25,183 nucleotides of DNA from CAYPTY01 sp965659005 (GCA_965659005.1 CBFHVG010000067.1:1-25183), one strand, 5' to 3'; shown: positions 8,805 to 16,437, numbered from the stretch's first letter. The notes: generated by a model from the letters alone, not told the origin. Numbers and translations are program-made.

Positions 8805-9422
8805 ATGAATGTATTCCTGATCCGTCATGGTGAGACGGATGTAAACCGGGCAAAACAAATACAAGGAAGAGGTATTAATGCGCCTCTTAATGATCTTGGA
8901 AAGAAACAAGCCAAAGAAGTGGCACAAGCGTTAGATCACATTGAATTAGATCTGATTGTGGCCAGTAGTTTAATAAGAACTCATCAAACTGCGGAGCCTC
9001 TTGTATCTGAGAAAGGTAAATTCAAGTGCTATGAAGAACTTGATGAACTTTCCTTTGGCGAATTTGAAGGTAGAAATTTTGAGGAAATCAGGAATGAACT
9101 CATGCACATTCATAATCAGTGGAGTTCAGGTAATATAGATTACCCCATACCTGGTGGTGAATCACCTATTGAGGCTTTTGATAGAGCATCATCGAAAGTT
9201 CATGAAATCCTGAATGAACAAAGCTATGAGAATATTGCATTTGTGCTACACGGAAGGCTACTAAGAATACTTTTATCTGAATGGCTAGGCTATGGTTTAA
9301 AGAATATGCATGAAATAAAGCATGTAAATGGTTCAATAAATCATATTAAATGGATTGATCGGAGCTTTAAAGCGGTTCAACTAAACAGAACAGATCACCT
9401 AAGTGATTATGTCATTTTTTAA
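8805..9422 (+). CDS. Histidine phosphatase superfamily protein (phosphoglycerate-mutase-like)
   Basis: A 205-residue branch 1 histidine phosphatase. The catalytic set is complete: Arg7-His8-Gly9 in FLIRHGETDVN, Arg58 in ASSLIRTHQTA, Glu81 in DELSFGEFEG and His149 in FVLHG. Such enzymes form a phospho-histidine on His8 and remove phosphate from small molecules; relatives include cofactor-dependent phosphoglycerate mutases, alpha-ribazole phosphatase (CobC) and broad-range phosphatases. The substrate cannot be read from the sequence. It lies 20 bases upstream of menG in the same direction and 76 bases after the preceding gene. A cobalamin adenosyltransferase elsewhere in the window makes a CobC-like role conceivable but is not evidence for one. 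Confidence 0.88.
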   Translation: MNVFLIRHGETDVNRAKQIQGRGINAPLNDLGKKQAKEVAQALDHIELDLIVASSLIRTHQTAEPLVSEKGKFKCYEELDELSFGEFEGRNFEEIRNELMHIHNQWSSGNIDYPIPGGESPIEAFDRASSKVHEILNEQSYENIAFVLHGRLLRILLSEWLGYGLKNMHEIKHVNGSINHIKWIDRSFKAVQLNRTDHLSDYVIF

Positions 9423-9442
9423 AATTAAAAGATTTTTTCTGA

Positions 9443-10132
9443 ATGAGTGAAAAAGTAAGAAACATGTTTGCTGATATTGCTGATGACTATGACAGAGTAA
9501 ATACTGTATTGTCATTTGGTGTGCATCACGGATGGAGAGCAGCAACCATTAAAGCCAGTGGTGTTAAACCTGGGGATCATGTACTGGATTGCGCTACAGG
9601 TACTGGTGATCTTGCCATTGAATACAAAAAAGCGGTTGGTAACAGAGGCTATGTCTTAGGTACTGATTTTTGCAAAGAAATGATTGATCATGCACCAGGA
9701 AAAGCTCAAAAGAATAAACTGGTTATTGATTTTGAAGTTGCTGATGCAATGGACTTGCCATATGAGGATAACCGTTTTGATATTTCCAGCATAGCATTTG
9801 GAATTAGAAATGTCGATGATCCGGTTGTTGCCTTAAGAGAAATGGCCCGTGTTGTTAAACCAGGTGGGAAAGTTGTAGTTCTTGAATTCGGACAACCAAA
9901 AGGACTTCTTAAGTTCCCATACGAATTATACAGCCAAACCATTATGCCGGCTGTTGGCGGATGGTTAAGCGGTAACAGAGACGCATACACTTACCTTCCT
10001 AAAACAAGTGCTGCATTTCCTGCAGGTCCAAAGTTTCTATCACTTATGGAAGAGACAGGCTCTTTTGCTGAAACAGAAGCAATCAAGCTGACCGGCGGTA
10101 TCGCTTATGTTTATGTTGGATTAGTTCAATAA
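9443..10132 (+). CDS. menG: Demethylmenaquinone methyltransferase (UbiE/MenG family)
   Basis: A 229-residue class I SAM-dependent methyltransferase of the UbiE/MenG family, which adds the last methyl group to demethylmenaquinone (or C-methylates a ubiquinone precursor). Visible signatures are the N-terminal MFADIADDYDRVNTVLSFG (8-26), the SAM glycine loop DCATGTGDLAIEY (49-61), GIRNVDDPVVALREMARVVK and KPGGKVVVLEFG, and a C-terminus ending GGIAYVYVGLVQ. It is probably the menaquinone enzyme because the nearby succinate dehydrogenase is of the menaquinone type; this is an inference from context. It is followed, with a 33-base gap to the chosen fabZ start, by fatty-acid and pantothenate genes, all in one direction. 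Confidence 0.94.
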   Translation: MSEKVRNMFADIADDYDRVNTVLSFGVHHGWRAATIKASGVKPGDHVLDCATGTGDLAIEYKKAVGNRGYVLGTDFCKEMIDHAPGKAQKNKLVIDFEVADAMDLPYEDNRFDISSIAFGIRNVDDPVVALREMARVVKPGGKVVVLEFGQPKGLLKFPYELYSQTIMPAVGGWLSGNRDAYTYLPKTSAAFPAGPKFLSLMEETGSFAETEAIKLTGGIAYVYVGLVQ

Positions 10133-10165
10133 TTGTATATTCAAGGCCTTAAATCCTTTACACCT

Positions 10166-10597
10166 ATGATGAACATCGAAGAAATTAAAGAAGTTATTCC
10201 TCACCGTTACCCATTCCTTTTGGTCGACAGGGTACTTGAATTGGGTGAGGAACATATTGTCGCTATTAAAAATGTGACTGCTAATGAAGAATTTTTTAAC
10301 GGGCATTTCCCTGGTAAAGCAATAATGCCTGGAGTGCTTCAGGTTGAAGCTCTTGCTCAATGCGGTGCAATTATGCTCATGAAGCAGCAGGAAAATCCTG
10401 ATTCAAAACTTATGGTTTTTACAGGCATCAAGAATGCCAAATTCCGCAAACAGGTAGTTCCTGGAGACCAATTACATTTTGAAGTAAAACTTGAGTCATT
10501 CAGAAGAAATTTTGTTTCTATGAAAGGGGTAGCCACTGTTGACGGAGAAGTGACCTGTGAAATAGAAGCTTCTGCGGCAATTGTAGATAAAGAATAA
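10166..10597 (+). CDS. fabZ: 3-hydroxyacyl-ACP dehydratase FabZ
   Basis: A 143-residue hot-dog-fold FabZ that dehydrates 3-hydroxyacyl-ACP in type II fatty-acid synthesis. The catalytic pair is present: His47 in NGHFPGKAIMPG and Glu61 in LQVEALAQ, together with the conserved IPHRYPFLLVDRV (11-23). I chose the ATG at 10166 (or the next, at 10169) because the conserved family start MNIEEIKEVIPHR begins there. The open frame extends upstream to a TTG right after the menG stop (10133), but those 11 codons look non-native. In Bacteroidetes proper FabZ is usually fused to LpxC; here it stands alone. The stop overlaps the panB start by one base (TAATG). Confidence 0.94.
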   Translation: MMNIEEIKEVIPHRYPFLLVDRVLELGEEHIVAIKNVTANEEFFNGHFPGKAIMPGVLQVEALAQCGAIMLMKQQENPDSKLMVFTGIKNAKFRKQVVPGDQLHFEVKLESFRRNFVSMKGVATVDGEVTCEIEASAAIVDKE

Positions 10598-11427
10598 TGA
10601 GTACTCAAAAAGGGGAATCACCTAAATCTAAAATCACGACACGCACTGTTGTAGATATGAAAGCAGCTGGTGAAAAAATCAGCATGCTCACTGCCTACGA
10701 TTATACCATGGCGAAAATCATTGATGAAGCTGGTATTGAAGTAATTTTAGTAGGTGATTCAGCATCGAATGTGATCGCGGGATATGAAACAACAGTTCCA
10801 ATGACTCTTGAGCATATGATTTATCATACCTCATCTGTTGTAAGAGGTGTTGAGAGAGCATTAGTTATTGCAGATATGCCTTTTATGAGTTATCAGGTCA
10901 CTGGAAAAGAGGCATTAATCAATGCTGGTCGCATGATGAAAGAGGCGGGTGCTCATGCTGTAAAAATGGAGGGTGGTCGACCAATAGCTGATACAGTAAA
11001 GAAGATTGTTGATGCTGGAATTCCTGTAATGGGACATCTTGGCCTTACACCTCAAAGTATCTACAAATTCGGAACCTACAAAGTTAGAGCGACCGATGAA
11101 CAGGAAGCTGACGAATTAATTGAAGATGCACTCCTATTACAAGAAAGCGGCTGTTTTTCCCTTGTTCTTGAAAAAATCCCGGCTGCATTAGCTGAGCGTG
11201 TTTCAAATGAACTCGATATACCCACGATTGGAATTGGGGCTGGTTCTGGATGTGATGGACAGGTTTTGGTTCTTCATGATATGCTTGGGCTAAACAAAGG
11301 ATTCAATCCGAGATTCCTGAGGAGATACGCCGATCTGCATAGCATTATGACAGGAGCTGTAGAAGAATATATAAAGGACGTTAAATCATCTGATTTCCCC
11401 AATAGCGAGGAGCAGTACAAAGGTTAA
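10597..11427 (+). CDS. panB: 3-methyl-2-oxobutanoate hydroxymethyltransferase (ketopantoate hydroxymethyltransferase)
   Basis: A 276-residue PanB, which transfers a hydroxymethyl group from methylene-tetrahydrofolate to 2-oxoisovalerate in pantothenate synthesis. The fold is a TIM barrel. Metal and substrate residues are visible: Asp54 in LVGDSASNVIAGYETTVPMT, Asp93 in ADMPFMSYQ, Lys123 and Glu125 in VKMEGG, His147 in MGHLGLTPQSIYKFGTYKVR, and Glu192 in VLEKIP. The first 15 residues (STQKGESPKSKITTRTV) are a short, poorly conserved extension. The ATG overlaps the fabZ stop by one base, and surE begins directly after its own stop, so the three are very probably one transcript. The later steps of the pathway are represented in this window by coaBC on the opposite strand. 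Confidence 0.96.
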   Translation: MSTQKGESPKSKITTRTVVDMKAAGEKISMLTAYDYTMAKIIDEAGIEVILVGDSASNVIAGYETTVPMTLEHMIYHTSSVVRGVERALVIADMPFMSYQVTGKEALINAGRMMKEAGAHAVKMEGGRPIADTVKKIVDAGIPVMGHLGLTPQSIYKFGTYKVRATDEQEADELIEDALLLQESGCFSLVLEKIPAALAERVSNELDIPTIGIGAGSGCDGQVLVLHDMLGLNKGFNPRFLRRYADLHSIMTGAVEEYIKDVKSSDFPNSEEQYKG

Positions 11428-12192
11428 ATGAGTACAGACAACAGACCTTTTATTCTCGTTTGTAATGATGACGGCATCTTCTCACCAGGTATTCAAGCTT
11501 TGGCTGAAGTTTCAGCTGAATTCGGTGATGTAATAATTGTTGCACCTGATAGACAACAAAGTGCCGTTGGACATGCAGTAACTATATCCACTCCATTGAG
11601 AGCAAATAAGCTTAAAGTAGCCGAAAAATTTGATGGGTTAGCTGTGAACGGCACGCCGGCCGACTGTGTAAAACTTGCACATGATCAGTTATTGGAGAGA
11701 AAACCTGATTTAGTTGTTAGTGGTATTAATCACGGCTCAAATGCCGGTATCAACATTCTTTATTCAGGCACAGTTAGTGCAGCTACTGAAGGAGCTATTC
11801 TTGGTTATAAAGCCATTGCTGTAAGCTGTACAGATTATGCTGAACATGCTGACCTCTCTGGTGCAAAAGAAGCCGCGCGTCGCGTTATCAATTTTGCTCT
11901 GAATAATGAAATCCCTAGAGGTGTTACCATTAATGTTAATGCTCCCTCAGGTGAATTTAAAGGAGTCAAATGGGCCCGTATGGCTGATAGTCGCTACGTT
12001 GAAGAATATGAAGGAAGGGTAGATCCATTTAACAGATCTTATTATTGGTTAACAGGACGCTTTGAGCTACTTGACGATGGTGAGGATGCAGATATTAAAA
12101 TCCTTGAAGAGGGCTATGCAGCTGTTACTCCAATTCAATACGATTTAACAGCCTATGATCTGCTGAAAAACATCAGCAAAACAGAGCTCTAA
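11428..12192 (+). CDS. surE: 5'/3'-nucleotidase SurE
   Basis: A 254-residue SurE, a metal-dependent survival phosphatase acting on nucleoside monophosphates and short polyphosphate in the cytoplasm. Signature residues are Asp14-Asp15 in CNDDGIFSPGI, Ser45 in PDRQQSAVGHAVTI, VNGTPADCVKLA (73-84), and Asn101 in SGINHGSNAGINILYSGTVS. The ATG follows the panB stop without any gap. The stop codon (12190-12192) shares bases with the stop of the convergent lipase gene, which leaves no space for a terminator between them. SurE is usually placed near pcm or nlpD in Proteobacteria; its place after panB is a lineage trait. The assignment is firm. Confidence 0.95.
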   Translation: MSTDNRPFILVCNDDGIFSPGIQALAEVSAEFGDVIIVAPDRQQSAVGHAVTISTPLRANKLKVAEKFDGLAVNGTPADCVKLAHDQLLERKPDLVVSGINHGSNAGINILYSGTVSAATEGAILGYKAIAVSCTDYAEHADLSGAKEAARRVINFALNNEIPRGVTINVNAPSGEFKGVKWARMADSRYVEEYEGRVDPFNRSYYWLTGRFELLDDGEDADIKILEEGYAAVTPIQYDLTAYDLLKNISKTEL

Positions 12193-13055
12193 AAACTTCG
12201 ATTCTGTAAGTTCTTAAGTACAGATTCCCAGAATTTATCGTAAATAGCCTGTCTTGATTTTGGTACACTCACATTAATCTGTTCCAGGTGAGAAATTGAA
12301 GTCATGCCCATGTATTCTCCCCATTTTGAGCTCTCCACACTTACATAAGAATCATTGATCCCTTCTTTATCATAGATCTGACTATTCTGAAAATAGTAAA
12401 TGGGATTGATAGGGTAGTCAGTACCTTTTCCAGCAGCTGATGAGTAGGAAAAATAGGAGATTTCGTTAACATCAGGAGTTTTTGGATTGAAAATATCACG
12501 AACGTAGTCGCGGGTAAGCTGTTCTACTGAGCCTTTAGTATCTGAATTCATATCCGGATACACCTTATTTCCGAACCAGTCTACTAAGTCAGAGACTTTA
12601 TCACGAATACTTTCAGGAGTTTTAAGTACAAGTTCAGCTAGATAAGTACCTCTGTGTGGTGTACAAACTGTTGTTAATGAAACTACATCATCAGCCGCAT
12701 CGAGATTAGAAAGTGCGTATCTCATATCCAGACCACCCATAGAATGAGCTACTACATTAAATTTTTCAAAACCATAAGTAGCCTTTAATTCCTTTATGAT
12801 TTTAATCCAACCTTCGGCTCTGGTTTCAATTTTAGCATAGGGAGCAACATTTGGCGCAAATGAAACAACACCTAATTTACGGGCATACATACATGGGTCG
12901 TGTAGCAGGGATGGTTTGAGGAATGAACCTACTGCACCATAGCCATGGCAAAATAATACAGGGTACTTTAATTGAATGATCTCAGGTTGTGGGTATTCTG
13001 CTAATCGCAGCTTTTTGAGAACAAGTTCATTCTCAGTTAGTCTTTTCTTGATCAT
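12189..13055 (-). CDS. Alpha/beta-hydrolase, family I (Pseudomonas-type) lipase-like
   Basis: A 288-residue triacylglycerol-lipase-like alpha/beta hydrolase. The oxyanion motif is YPVLFCHGYGAVGSF (31-45), the nucleophile elbow AHSMGG gives Ser105, and the C-terminal part carries Asp235 in GINDSYVSV and His256 in SISHLEQINVS. Together with SSKWGEYMG (242-250) this follows the NDG-V...SS-WG...DHL order of family I.1/I.2 bacterial lipases. No signal peptide is visible: the N-terminus is MIKKRLTENELVLKKLR, so the protein is either cytoplasmic or starts differently. Its start lies 23 bases inside the end of the small anchored-protein gene upstream. The substrate is unknown; triglyceride or phospholipid ester cleavage is an inference from the family. 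Confidence 0.82.
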   Translation of the reverse strand: MIKKRLTENELVLKKLRLAEYPQPEIIQLKYPVLFCHGYGAVGSFLKPSLLHDPCMYARKLGVVSFAPNVAPYAKIETRAEGWIKIIKELKATYGFEKFNVVAHSMGGLDMRYALSNLDAADDVVSLTTVCTPHRGTYLAELVLKTPESIRDKVSDLVDWFGNKVYPDMNSDTKGSVEQLTRDYVRDIFNPKTPDVNEISYFSYSSAAGKGTDYPINPIYYFQNSQIYDKEGINDSYVSVESSKWGEYMGMTSISHLEQINVSVPKSRQAIYDKFWESVLKNLQNRSF

Positions 13056-13464
13056 TGTCCTTACCCGTTGAATTATCCGTCAGAATATGTATGGTACGGA
13101 AGACGGTATTGTTTGAATATAAGTAAATACTCAATTGATCATCTCTCATATTCATTTTTGCCGGACTATCTATTTCATAATCATAGAGCTTCTTATGAAT
13201 ATTTTGATGAATGAGCGTTTTAGAATAAGAAGGGTGCAATGAGAAAATGAGAGTTTTTCTACTGAACGTACTGTCAATCTCAGTTAATCTTATTCTAACT
13301 TGATCGCGGGTAACATTAAAAGCTTCGAGTTCTTCAAAGATAATATCATCAATTTCCTCAAGTGTGTATAAAGTTCTTTGAGGTGGAGCTTCCATAAAAA
13401 GCAGCAGTAAACCGCTAATTAAACAGGAAAGGGCGAGTAAGGCTGTGATGATTTTTTTCTTCAT
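13033..13464 (-). CDS. Small membrane-anchored or exported protein of unknown function
   Basis: A protein of about 143 residues that I do not recognise. I start it at the ATG at 13464, which gives MKKKIITALLALSCLISGLL, a clear signal peptide or N-terminal anchor with a possible lipobox-like Cys. The longer start at 13485 would overlap coaBC by 14 bases and adds seven residues in front of the basic MKKK run. The rest (about 30-143) is soluble, rich in Ile, Thr, Asp and Asn, with TLYTLEEIDDIIFEELEAF near its start, and has no known catalytic motif. It ends in a charged tail (KDNDQEKTN). It overlaps the following lipase gene by 23 bases, so the two are probably translated together, and it lies just after coaBC. 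Confidence 0.68.
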   Translation of the reverse strand: MKKKIITALLALSCLISGLLLLFMEAPPQRTLYTLEEIDDIIFEELEAFNVTRDQVRIRLTEIDSTFSRKTLIFSLHPSYSKTLIHQNIHKKLYDYEIDSPAKMNMRDDQLSIYLYSNNTVFRTIHILTDNSTGKDNDQEKTN

Positions 13465-13471
13465 GCTGATA

Positions 13472-14665
13472 TTATTCAGCTTCAAAAATATAGCTCAAAA
13501 GATTAAAGGCAACATTTTCTTTGGTGCCGGCAAATTCTTCAATTCCTTCTGATGATATTAAATGGACGAAATTGGTATCAACTTCAAAACCAGCGCCTTC
13601 TTTTGAAAGTGAATTAGCAACGATGAAATCAGCATTCTTTTTCTCTAACTTTGATTTGGCGTTTTCAATCAGATTCTGGGTCTCCATAGCAAAGCCAATT
13701 AATATCTGACCATCCCTTTTATTTTTGCCAAGCCATTCTAGGATATCATGGGTTTTTTCTAGCTCGAGTTGACTGCTGTCAGCTGACTTTTTAACCTTAT
13801 GCTCATGCTTCTGCATAGGAGTGAAATCCGAAACAGCTGCTGCCATTATAACGATATCCGCGTCTTGTTCTCTTTGAATAGCTTCAAATAAATCGGATGC
13901 TGAAACAATAGCTTCAGTTTCAATATGCTCAGGTGTTGGGATGGAAATATTACCATGTATTAGTTTTACGTCAGCTCCAAGGCGAGAAGCTGCTTTTGCC
14001 ATGGCTACACCCATTTTACCTGAACTAGGATTTGAGATGAAACGAACCGGATCAATAAATTCGCGAGTTGCGCCAGCTGTAACTATAACTTTCTTACCTG
14101 AAAGCGGGTAATTTCCTTGCCCTAATATATCAGCAACTGTATTCAGGATTTCATCAGATTCTGGTAGTCGGCCCTTTCCGGTTAATCCACTTGCCAGGTA
14201 TCCTGAATCAGGTTCAATAACGTGATATCCGTATTCTTTAATAATTTCCAGATTTGTTTCAACAGATGGGGCTTCATACATCTCTCCATCCATAGTTGGG
14301 GAAATGAGAATAGGGCAACGTGCAGCAAGTACAGTACTTGTAAGCATATTATCAGAAAAGCCACCTGCAATTTTTGCAAGGGTGTTTGCTGTACAAGGAG
14401 CAATTACAAAAAGATCGGCCCATTCTCCCCATTCAATGTGTCTTGTCCAGGCATCTTTTGAGTCTGAATCGGGAAAAATATCAACTGCCACTTCGTGGCC
14501 TGAAAGGGAAGTAAAGGTTTCTACTCCAACAAATTTTGTGGCAGCCGGAGTCATTGTTACTCGAACTTCAGCCCCAGCTTTTTGAAAGTCACGAAGTAGG
14601 TAAACAGCTTTATATGCTGCAATACCTCCGGTCACGCCTAGTATGATGCGCTTACCGGAGAGCAT
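13472..14665 (-). CDS. coaBC: Bifunctional phosphopantothenoylcysteine decarboxylase / phosphopantothenate-cysteine ligase
   Basis: A 397-residue CoaBC (Dfp) that joins cysteine to 4'-phosphopantothenate (CoaB) and then decarboxylates the product with FMN (CoaC), two steps of coenzyme A synthesis. The CoaC half (1-175) has GVTGGIAAYK (10-19), His76 in RHIEWG, and APCTANTLAKIAGGFSDNML (89-108). The CoaB half (about 188-397) has VTAGATREFIDPVRFISNPS with GKMG (214-218). Two CoaC positions differ from the textbook E. coli enzyme: the PxMN motif reads PTMDGEM (Asp116 for Asn) and the ACG flap motif reads ASGLTGKGR (Ser149 for Cys). To my recollection related Bacteroidota enzymes show similar changes, so this looks like lineage variation and not decay. 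The gene lies 2 bases after rpoZ. Confidence 0.94.
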   Translation of the reverse strand: MLSGKRIILGVTGGIAAYKAVYLLRDFQKAGAEVRVTMTPAATKFVGVETFTSLSGHEVAVDIFPDSDSKDAWTRHIEWGEWADLFVIAPCTANTLAKIAGGFSDNMLTSTVLAARCPILISPTMDGEMYEAPSVETNLEIIKEYGYHVIEPDSGYLASGLTGKGRLPESDEILNTVADILGQGNYPLSGKKVIVTAGATREFIDPVRFISNPSSGKMGVAMAKAASRLGADVKLIHGNISIPTPEHIETEAIVSASDLFEAIQREQDADIVIMAAAVSDFTPMQKHEHKVKKSADSSQLELEKTHDILEWLGKNKRDGQILIGFAMETQNLIENAKSKLEKKNADFIVANSLSKEGAGFEVDTNFVHLISSEGIEEFAGTKENVAFNLLSYIFEAE

Positions 14666-14667
14666 AA

Positions 14668-14961
14668 TTATTCTTCTTCTACTGGGTGGCGGTAGTAGAT
14701 CTTATCTTCATGCATTTCATCGATTGCTCGTTGTACTGCATGAGGAAGTTTTTCAAAAGCTTTAGAAATCTGCTCTTGTTCTTCATTGAATGAAAACTCA
14801 TCGTCATCTTCGAAACCTTCGAAGTATTGTAGTTTCTCATCAAGTTCAAGCTTTTCCTGAGCGGATAATTGACGGGCTCTTTTAGACAGGATAACAATCA
14901 TTTCGTATTTGTTACCTGTGATGTCTCTTAAATTCTCAATATCTAATGTGCGAATCGGCAT
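14668..14961 (-). CDS. rpoZ: DNA-directed RNA polymerase omega subunit
   Basis: A 97-residue RpoZ/omega protein, which helps assemble RNA polymerase and binds near the beta-prime subunit. The recognisable core is TGNKYEMIVILSKRARQLSA (15-34), equivalent to the NRYxLVxVAAKRARQL core of omega. The rest is an acidic C-terminal extension (FEGFEDDDEFSFNEEQEQ) ending in RHPVEEE. Sequence similarity alone is modest in such a short protein; the place between gmk and coaBC, the standard gmk-rpoZ-coaBC order, makes the call strong. It begins 13 bases after the gmk stop. Confidence 0.85.
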   Translation of the reverse strand: MPIRTLDIENLRDITGNKYEMIVILSKRARQLSAQEKLELDEKLQYFEGFEDDDEFSFNEEQEQISKAFEKLPHAVQRAIDEMHEDKIYYRHPVEEE

Positions 14962-14974
14962 CTATGTAGTGTAA

Positions 14975-15550
14975 TTAATTTGAAATCATGAAATCTGAAA
15001 CTTTAGCTTTCAATTCAGAATAAGCTATATCCAGATTATCATTAACAATGTTGTGATCAAAACGATCAGCAAGTTTAAGTTCTTTTTCTGCTCTTTCGAG
15101 TCTTAGCTGAAGCGAATGATCATCTTCAGTGTTTCGATCAAGCAATCGTTGTTTCAATGTTTCAATTGAAGGTGGTTTTACAAAAATGCTAAGACATTGT
15201 TCTTTATATAAGTCTTTAACATTCAATGCTCCATTAACTTCAACATCAAGAAGGATAAAATACCCCTTATTGAGCTGTTTATCAACCTCAGACTTAAGTG
15301 TTCCATATCGCTTGCCCCCGTAAAATTCTTCCCACTCTATGAAATCATTTTCATCAATTGATTTCTGAAATTCATTTACAGAAAGGAAGTGATAATCAAC
15401 TCCATTTTTCTCCCCGGGCCTGGGATTACGAGTAGTTGCAGAAACTGAAAACTTAATGTTCTTAAAATCAGCAAGCAGTTTTTTGGCCATGGTAGTTTTT
15501 CCTGACCCGCTTGGTGCAACCAAAACAATCACTTTTCCTTTATCAGTCAA
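14975..15550 (-). CDS. gmk: Guanylate kinase
   Basis: A 191-residue guanylate kinase that converts GMP to GDP with ATP. The P-loop APSGSGKTT is at 12-20. The GMP-binding region reads SATTRNPRPGEKNGVDYHFL (37-56), followed by FIEWEEFYGGKRYGT (about 70-84) and the lid arginines in LKQRLLDRNTEDDHSLQLR. Length and motif order are normal. It starts 5 bases after the yicC stop and is followed by rpoZ, so it is the second gene of the yicC-gmk-rpoZ-coaBC run. Nothing unusual is seen. Confidence 0.97.
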   Translation of the reverse strand: MTDKGKVIVLVAPSGSGKTTMAKKLLADFKNIKFSVSATTRNPRPGEKNGVDYHFLSVNEFQKSIDENDFIEWEEFYGGKRYGTLKSEVDKQLNKGYFILLDVEVNGALNVKDLYKEQCLSIFVKPPSIETLKQRLLDRNTEDDHSLQLRLERAEKELKLADRFDHNIVNDNLDIAYSELKAKVSDFMISN

Positions 15551-15555
15551 AATCC

Positions 15556-16437
15556 TTATTCGATGTTTTGAACTTGTTCTCTGATTTGTTCAAGACTTTC
15601 CTTAGAACGAACTACGTGGTGTGCGATTTCTGAATTATTCGCCTTTGAACCAATCGTATTTAGTTCTCGGTTCATTTCTTGTGTGAGGAAATTAAGTCTG
15701 CGGCCCATGAGTGCCCCTTCCTGTATTGCTTCCATGAAGAATTTTAGATGAGATTTCAATCGAACAATTTCTTCTGTGATGTCCATCTTATCGACAATAA
15801 TAGCGACTTCAAGCTCTAAACGATCTTCATCGAAGTTATCATCATCCATCAGGTTATTAATTCTATCCAGGAGTTTTTGCTTTGCCTGAGGTATTCTGTT
15901 TTCAGATTTTTCCTGAATGGAAACTAGTTCACTTTCTATAGATTGAATACGTTCCTGTAAATCTGTTTCAAGCTGATTTCCTTCCTGTCTCCTCATCTTA
16001 TTGAGGTTTTCAATAGCCTCTTCAGCAGCAGAAAAAATCAATTTCCATGCTTTTTCCAGTTTTTCATCTTCATCATCCTGAACTGAAAATATATCTGAGA
16101 AACTTAGCAGTGTACGCAGGGATATGTCATTATCCAGATCAGCAATTTCACTGATTTCCTTTAAGACAGAAGCGTAGGCTTTAACTTTATCCTTGTCGTA
16201 ATTAAGGCCAGCCTCATCTCCGCTTTTTAAATCTAGATGAACTGAGACATTTAGTTTACCTCTCGAGATGCTGTTTTGAATCAGCTCCTTGATCTGTAAT
16301 TCTTTGTCCTGAAATTTTTGTGGCAGGCGGATGTTCAAGTCCAGAAACCTGCTGTTTAGGGATTTAATCTCGACTGTGGCGATGATTCCGTCGTCAGACA
16401 TTTCACCGCGGCCGAAGCCCGTCATTGAAGTGATCAT
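15556..16437 (-). CDS. yicC: YicC family endoribonuclease-like protein
   Basis: A 293-residue YicC family protein. The N-terminal YicC_N domain opens with MITSMTGFGRGE and VEIKSLNSRFLDLNIRLP (22-39), and the C-terminal DUF1732 domain contains DRLELEVAIIVDKMDITEEI and GRRLNFLTQEMNRELNTIGS. E. coli YicC has been linked to RNA turnover, including of small RNAs, and to stationary-phase survival. The central part (about 125-200) is rich in Glu and Lys and probably forms coiled coil. The gene leads the minus-strand operon to gmk, a widespread neighbour pair. It diverges from the carbamoyltransferase gene over a 118-base spacer that holds a possible promoter (16474-16501). Confidence 0.92.
   Translation of the reverse strand: MITSMTGFGRGEMSDDGIIATVEIKSLNSRFLDLNIRLPQKFQDKELQIKELIQNSISRGKLNVSVHLDLKSGDEAGLNYDKDKVKAYASVLKEISEIADLDNDISLRTLLSFSDIFSVQDDEDEKLEKAWKLIFSAAEEAIENLNKMRRQEGNQLETDLQERIQSIESELVSIQEKSENRIPQAKQKLLDRINNLMDDDNFDEDRLELEVAIIVDKMDITEEIVRLKSHLKFFMEAIQEGALMGRRLNFLTQEMNRELNTIGSKANNSEIAHHVVRSKESLEQIREQVQNIE

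Noticed and set aside
9706..9990. Open frame of 94 codons on the minus strand inside menG
   Set aside because: Antisense to conserved methyltransferase motifs; no independent signal of coding.
10133..10168. N-terminal extension of FabZ starting at TTG right after the menG stop
   Set aside because: The extra 11 residues do not resemble FabZ, whereas the conserved family start MNIEEIKEVIPHR begins at the ATG codons at 10166/10169.
13465..13485. Longer start of the small exported protein, overlapping coaBC
   Set aside because: It places seven polar residues before the basic MKKK signal-peptide start; the ATG at 13464 gives a normal signal and avoids the overlap.
14182..14403. Open frame on the minus strand in another frame of coaBC
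   Set aside because: It overlaps the conserved FMN-binding region of coaBC in the +1/-1 frame and has no features of its own.
13472..14665. CoaBC as a decaying gene because of the two motif changes
   Set aside because: The frame is intact, all other motifs are conserved, and I recall similar changes in related bacteria; treated as lineage variation.
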